In this document: positions 34,667 to 38,265 of the stretch, piece after piece
How positions within the stretch are numbered: position 1 is the stretch's first letter
Layout: every line of letters starts with the position of its first letter
Assembly: GCF_003574095.1 (NCBI RefSeq)
Contig: NZ_QWLA01000029.1
Span: 1-38,265 of the forward strand
Reading direction: 5' to 3'
DNA: 38,265 bases
DNA from: Calidithermus roseus
GTDB lineage: Bacteria > Deinococcota > Deinococci > Deinococcales > Thermaceae
Translations under genes and position numbers: made by a program
Notes under the pieces: generated by a model
Seen by the model: only the letters and a program-made list of their open reading frames with translations
Database searches by the model: none
Told to the model about the DNA's origin: nothing

Positions 34667-35949
34667 AGACACGAGAATCGCTGGATCAGGAGGCCATCCG
34701 CATCCTCAGGGAAAACGACCGTGGCGGCTTCACCGTGCCCACCGCCGGGCTCTACCCCTTCCAGTGGCTATGGGACGCGGGCTTCACCGCGCTGGGCTGG
34801 ATGAGGATCGACGAGGCGCGGGCCTGGCAGGAACTCGAGCTGCTCTTCCAGGGGCAGTGGGACAGCGGAATGCTGCCCCACATCGTCTTTCACAAGCCAG
34901 AGTCCAGCTATTTTCCGGGGCCTGAGCGCTGGGGAACCCACCACACCCCGCCCACCTCGGGCATCACCCAGCCGCCGGTGGTGGCCAGCTTCGTGCGGTG
35001 GATGCTCGAGCGGGCCAAGGACCAGGCCCTAGCCGAGGAAAAAGCCAGAACCCTCTACCCCAGAATCCTGGCCTATCACCGCTGGTTCAAGCGCGAGCGC
35101 GACCCGCACAACACCGGCCTGATGAGCACCTTTCACCCCTGGGAGAGCGGGGCCGACAACAGCCCGGCCTGGGACGAAGCCTTAGCCCGCGTCCCGGTGG
35201 ACCCCCACCTGCCCCCCTACACCCGGCGCGACACCAGCCACGTCGACCCCAGCCAGCGCCCCCGCCAGGCCGAGTACGACCGCTATCTGTCCTTGCTGGA
35301 AATCTACAAGCGCGCCGGTTACGACCAGCTCCGCCTGCACGCCGAATGCCCCTTCCGGGTGGCCAGCCTGCTCATCGACTGCGTGCTGCACCGCGCCAAC
35401 CGCGACCTGCTGTGGCTTTCGCGGCATTTCGGCTTTGGCGACGAAGCCGAGATCGAGGGCTGGCTGCGGATCAGCGGAGCCGCCATCGAAGGTCTGTGGG
35501 ACGCGGAGGCGGGGCTCTACTACAACTACGACCTCGTGCAGGGTGCCCCCATCCGCGTCGGCACCAACGCCTCCTTCCTGCCGCTGTACGCCGGGACCGC
35601 CAGCCCCGAGCGGGCTGAGCGCCTGGCCCGGACCCTGGAGTCCTGGGGCCACCAGGTGCGCTACCTGGTGCCCAGCACCGACCCCGCCCACCCCAAGTAC
35701 GAGCCCCAGCGCTACTGGCGCGGCCCGGTGTGGGCAGTGGTCAACCGCCTCGTCGCCACCGGCTTCCTCGAGTACGGCCACCTCGCCCTCGCCGAGCGCC
35801 TGCGCCGGGATACCCGCGAACTGGCCGAGCTCTCGGGCTTCAGCGAGTACTACCACCCCACGAGCGGCGCCGGGCTGGGCGGTAGGAATTTCTCCTGGAC
35901 GGCGGCGATGTGGTTGGACTGGGCGGCGGAGGGTGCTGATGGCGGGTAG
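34663..35949 (+). CDS. GH63-type glycoside hydrolase, probable mannosylglycerate/glucosylglycerate hydrolase
   Basis: This 428-aa (alpha/alpha)6-barrel protein resembles the short GH63 enzymes known from Thermus, Rubrobacter and mycobacteria, which cleave the compatible solutes mannosylglycerate and glucosylglycerate to sugar and glycerate. Matching features are GGFTVPTAGLYPFQWLWDAG (21-40), the ESGADNSPAWD block with Asp165 and FSEYYHPTSGAGLGG with Glu395, the likely catalytic acids by family analogy. It has no signal peptide. The coupling to the importer ATPase and the neighbouring phosphorylase support a compatible-solute substrate. Trehalase or another alpha-glucosidase activity cannot be fully excluded. 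Confidence 0.82.
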   Translation: MKTRESLDQEAIRILRENDRGGFTVPTAGLYPFQWLWDAGFTALGWMRIDEARAWQELELLFQGQWDSGMLPHIVFHKPESSYFPGPERWGTHHTPPTSGITQPPVVASFVRWMLERAKDQALAEEKARTLYPRILAYHRWFKRERDPHNTGLMSTFHPWESGADNSPAWDEALARVPVDPHLPPYTRRDTSHVDPSQRPRQAEYDRYLSLLEIYKRAGYDQLRLHAECPFRVASLLIDCVLHRANRDLLWLSRHFGFGDEAEIEGWLRISGAAIEGLWDAEAGLYYNYDLVQGAPIRVGTNASFLPLYAGTASPERAERLARTLESWGHQVRYLVPSTDPAHPKYEPQRYWRGPVWAVVNRLVATGFLEYGHLALAERLRRDTRELAELSGFSEYYHPTSGAGLGGRNFSWTAAMWLDWAAEGADGG

Positions 35950-35956
35950 ACGAGCG

Positions 35957-36027
35957 CGGGTCGTACGTCCTACGTCGTACGCAAAACGCCCTCGACGCCG
36001 GCGGCTGACTGCTGAGGGCTGATAGCT
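35957..36027. repeat. Intergenic mosaic repeat, near-complete copy
   Basis: The modules are GGGTCGTACGTCCTACGTCG, TACGCAAAACGCCCTCGACG, CCGGCGGCTGACTGCTGAGG and GGCTGATAGCTAATG. It ends one base before the first possible start of the phosphorylase gene. Confidence 0.7.
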
Positions 36028-36028
36028 A

Positions 36029-37741
36029 ATGCCCGCCCGTAATATCTTTGTACCAACAATGCCAATGCCCGCCGATATTGCCTCTCGAATGCTCGAGCAC
36101 CTCGAGTTCCTCTATCCCCACCAGGCCAGGAGCGTGCTCGAGCGGCTCAAAACCCTGCTCGAGGCTTTCCCCAGGGCGGAAGCCGTCTCGAGCCTCGAGC
36201 GCTGGAGCGAGAAAGACGCCATCCTCATCACCTACGGCGACCAAATCCGCGCGGAGGGCGAGCCGCCCCTGCGGACCCTGTATGGCTTCCTGCGCCATCA
36301 CCTGCGCGGGGTGTTCTCCGGGGTGCACATCCTGCCCTTTTACCCCTCCACCTCCGACGACGGCTTTAGCGTGGTGGACTTCAAGGCCGTCGAGCCGGGC
36401 TGGGGGGATTGGTCGGACGTCGAGGCCATCGGCAAGGACTTTCGGCTGATGGTAGACCTGGTGTGCAACCACGTCTCGGCCTCGAGCCCCTGGTTCCAAG
36501 GCTTCTTGCAGGACGACCCCAAGTACCGCGACTACTTCATTAGCGCCCCGCCCGGAACCGACTTCAGCGCGGTGTTCCGGCCCCGCGCCCTGCCCCTGCT
36601 CACCCCCTTCCAGACCCCCAGCGGCGAGAAGCTGGTGTGGACGACCTTCTCCGCCGACCAGATCGACCTCAACTACGCCAACCCCCAGGTGCTGCTCGAG
36701 GTCGTCTCGGCCCTGCTGCACTACGTGCGCCACGGCGCGCAGCTCATCCGGCTCGACGCGGTGGGCTTCATCTGGAAGGAGGTCGGCACCTCCTGCGTGC
36801 ACCTGGAGGGGGCCCACCGCATCGTCAAGCTGCTGCGCCTGGTGCTCGACGCGGTGGCCCCCGAAGTGCTGCTCATCACCGAGACCAACGTGCCCCACCG
36901 CGACAACATCGCCTACTTCGGCGACGGGCAGGACGAGGCCCAGATGGTCTACCAGTTCCCCCTGCCGCCCCTGGTGCTGCACACCTTCCGCACCGGCGAC
37001 GCCGGCAAGCTCGCGCAGTGGGCCGCCGCCCTCGAGCCCCCCTCGCCCCGGACCACCTTCTTCAACTTCCTGGCCTCGCACGACGGGCTGGGCGTAGTGC
37101 CTGCCAGCGGCATCCTCGAGCCCGTGGAGATCGCGGCTTTGATGCAGATGGCCCTCGACCACGGGGGGCGGGTCAACTACAAGGACACCCCCGAGGGCCC
37201 GGTGCCCTACGAGCTGTGCCTGACCCTCTTCGACGCGCTCAACCACCCCTACCTCGAGGAGCCCGAACCCGAAAGCTTGCAGATCGCCCGCTTCATGGCG
37301 GCCAACGCCATCCTGCTCAGCCTCCAGGGGGTGCCCGGCGTCTACATCCATAGCCTCTTCGGTTCCCCTTCCGACCACGGAGCGCTGGAGGAGAGCGGCA
37401 TCAACCGGCGGCTCAACCGGCACAAGTTCACCCAAGCCGATCTCGACCAACTGCTCGGCGACCCCGGCTCGAGGGCCTCGAAAATACTGGCGGCCTACAC
37501 CCACCTCCTGCGCGTGCGGGCTTCCCACCCCGCCTTCCACCCCAACGCCCCTCAGCAGGTCCTGCCCTCCAAGGAAGTGCTGCGCATCGTGCGCGGCAGC
37601 GGCGAGCAGAGCGTGGGCTGCTACATCAACGTCACCCCCCGCTCACAAGTAGTCAGCCGCTTGGGCCGCGACCTCATCAGCGGCAAGTGGTTCACGGGCA
37701 TCCTCAAGCCCTACCAGGTGGCGTGGGTGGTGGACGAGTAG
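36029..37741 (+). CDS. GH13_18 phosphorylase, probable glucosylglycerate phosphorylase
   Basis: This 570-aa sucrose-phosphorylase-like protein has the GH13 catalytic set: Asp243 in IRLDAVGF (nucleophile), Glu285 in LLITETNVPH (acid/base) and His351-Asp352 in FLASHDGLG. A glucosylglycerate phosphorylase of this subfamily has been described from Meiothermus silvanus; it splits 2-O-alpha-glucosyl-glycerate with phosphate to glucose 1-phosphate and glycerate, saving ATP. The position after a GH63 solute hydrolase and a dedicated importer favours this over sucrose phosphorylase. In-frame ATGs at 36059 and 36065 are alternative starts; none has a clear ribosome binding site. It is cytosolic. Confidence 0.83.
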   Translation: MPARNIFVPTMPMPADIASRMLEHLEFLYPHQARSVLERLKTLLEAFPRAEAVSSLERWSEKDAILITYGDQIRAEGEPPLRTLYGFLRHHLRGVFSGVHILPFYPSTSDDGFSVVDFKAVEPGWGDWSDVEAIGKDFRLMVDLVCNHVSASSPWFQGFLQDDPKYRDYFISAPPGTDFSAVFRPRALPLLTPFQTPSGEKLVWTTFSADQIDLNYANPQVLLEVVSALLHYVRHGAQLIRLDAVGFIWKEVGTSCVHLEGAHRIVKLLRLVLDAVAPEVLLITETNVPHRDNIAYFGDGQDEAQMVYQFPLPPLVLHTFRTGDAGKLAQWAAALEPPSPRTTFFNFLASHDGLGVVPASGILEPVEIAALMQMALDHGGRVNYKDTPEGPVPYELCLTLFDALNHPYLEEPEPESLQIARFMAANAILLSLQGVPGVYIHSLFGSPSDHGALEESGINRRLNRHKFTQADLDQLLGDPGSRASKILAAYTHLLRVRASHPAFHPNAPQQVLPSKEVLRIVRGSGEQSVGCYINVTPRSQVVSRLGRDLISGKWFTGILKPYQVAWVVDE

Positions 37742-37802
37742 TCCGTACGCCGAACGCTCTTTGCTCACGAGCCATCCGCAGGTTAAGGCGTACGACGTAC
37801 GA
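37742..37802. repeat. Intergenic mosaic repeat, inverted copy
   Basis: On the minus strand this reads GGTCGTACGTCGTACGCC followed by AGCGTTCGGCGTACGG; a GGCTCGTGAGC element lies between. It begins directly at the phosphorylase stop. Confidence 0.65.
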
Positions 37803-37823
37803 CCCAACACTGAAAGGACCCCC

Positions 37824-38154
37824 GTGGCACGACGACTCATCTTCACCGCACCCCGTCAGATCGGCTTCGAGGATCACGACGACCCCCCTTTGGGGCCGGA
37901 GGAGGTGCGGGTGCGCACGCTCTACTCCGGCATCAGCGCGGGAACCGAGCTCACAGCCTACCGGGGCACCAACCCCTACGTGCACAAGCGCTGGGACCCG
38001 AAGCGGCGGCTCCGACGAGGTGGAGCAAGCCGCCTGGCGCGGGGTCCACCTGCTGATCGAAAAACCCATCCCACTCGAGCTCCCCCCACACCAGGGCGTG
38101 CTGCTCTTCCTGAGCCGAGAGCGGCTCGAGCACGTCCCTGAGCGGCTGCCGTGA
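37824..38154 (+). pseudogene. Remnant of a zinc-type dehydrogenase joined to another gene fragment
   Basis: From GTG 37824 the first ~60 residues look like the start of a medium-chain alcohol/sorbitol-type dehydrogenase (GPEEVRVRTLYSGISAGTELTAYRG), with AAAGGA upstream. Near 38005-38015 the similarity stops and the frame continues with Arg/Pro-rich noise to a stop at 38141. In another frame (stop at 38154) a piece DEVEQAAWRGVHLLIEKP appears; it resembles the EKP motif of Gfo/Idh/MocA oxidoreductases. I read this as two gene remnants fused by a deletion. The second assignment is tentative. No intact product is expected. Confidence 0.6.
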
Positions 38155-38159
38155 GGCGG

Positions 38160-38223
38160 TTGACAGCTTTCAACCATCAGCCGTCAGCGATCAGCGGGAG
38201 GCTCGTGGCCTGTGGATCGTGGT
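38160..38223. repeat. Intergenic mosaic repeat
   Basis: The modules are TTGACAGCTTTCAACCATCAG, CCGTCAGCGATCAGCGGGAG and GGCTCGTGGCCTGTGG. The last one matches the module at 11318-11334. The remaining bases to the window end (38224-38265) show nothing I can assign. Confidence 0.5.
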
Positions 38224-38265
38224 TGCCCCACCCCGTCCCTCCCCGCGCCCGGGAGGGAATATCCC

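Noticed and set aside
36026-37540. 504-aa open frame on the minus strand opposite the phosphorylase gene
   Set aside because: It is an antisense shadow; the plus strand carries the full GH13 catalytic set.

Overview
The window is chromosomal DNA from a member of the Deinococcota, most likely Meiothermus or Allomeiothermus (close to M. silvanus). The reasons are the high GC content, the constant use of CTCGAG, Thermus-like protein sequences (PNP, L31, Crp, MDH), many TANNNT boxes 6-9 nt upstream of start codons as in leaderless Deinococcota genes, and a glucosylglycerate-type compatible-solute locus. This assignment is inferred from remembered family knowledge; no database search was made.

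The left two thirds (1-23150) is mostly housekeeping: the FtsK translocase end (cut by the window edge), gatA, a DnaQ-like exonuclease translationally coupled to an unknown protein, protoporphyrinogen oxidase facing a parvulin-type PPIase, chorismate mutase, ribosomal protein L31 (without its zinc ligands), thymidine kinase, Hsp20, miaA, an HD-domain protein, a crotonase, a nucleoside phosphorylase, a LolD-like ATPase and a Crp/Fnr regulator. An rpe-comB-SGNH hydrolase cluster follows, in which the SGNH gene carries an in-frame TGA, and then a membrane acyltransferase. Next come an M20 dipeptidase, a MerR/HspR-like regulator in which the whole DNA-binding domain is duplicated in tandem within one polypeptide, NAD malic enzyme and malate dehydrogenase.

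Region 23215-26701 holds a FdhF/YdeP-type molybdopterin oxidoreductase, its probable maturation factor FdhD (overlapping genes) and a DUF503 protein.

Region 26814-37741 looks like one functional locus: a GH31 alpha-glucosidase on the minus strand, and divergently a LacI-family regulator with its own promoter and a LacI-type palindrome at the start site, followed by a complete CUT1-type ABC importer (binding protein, two permeases, ATPase), a GH63 glycoside hydrolase of the mannosyl/glucosylglycerate hydrolase type and a GH13_18 phosphorylase of the glucosylglycerate phosphorylase type. The simplest reading is regulated uptake and breakdown of glucosylglycerate or mannosylglycerate. The window ends in a scrambled dehydrogenase remnant.

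Many intergenic gaps carry pieces of the same mosaic, degenerate repeat family, built from modules such as GTCGTACG, CCTACGT heptamers, CCCTCGACCC, GCCGAACGC and GGCTGATAGC. No tRNA, rRNA, CRISPR array or insertion sequence was seen. No gap without a gene exceeds 300 bases.
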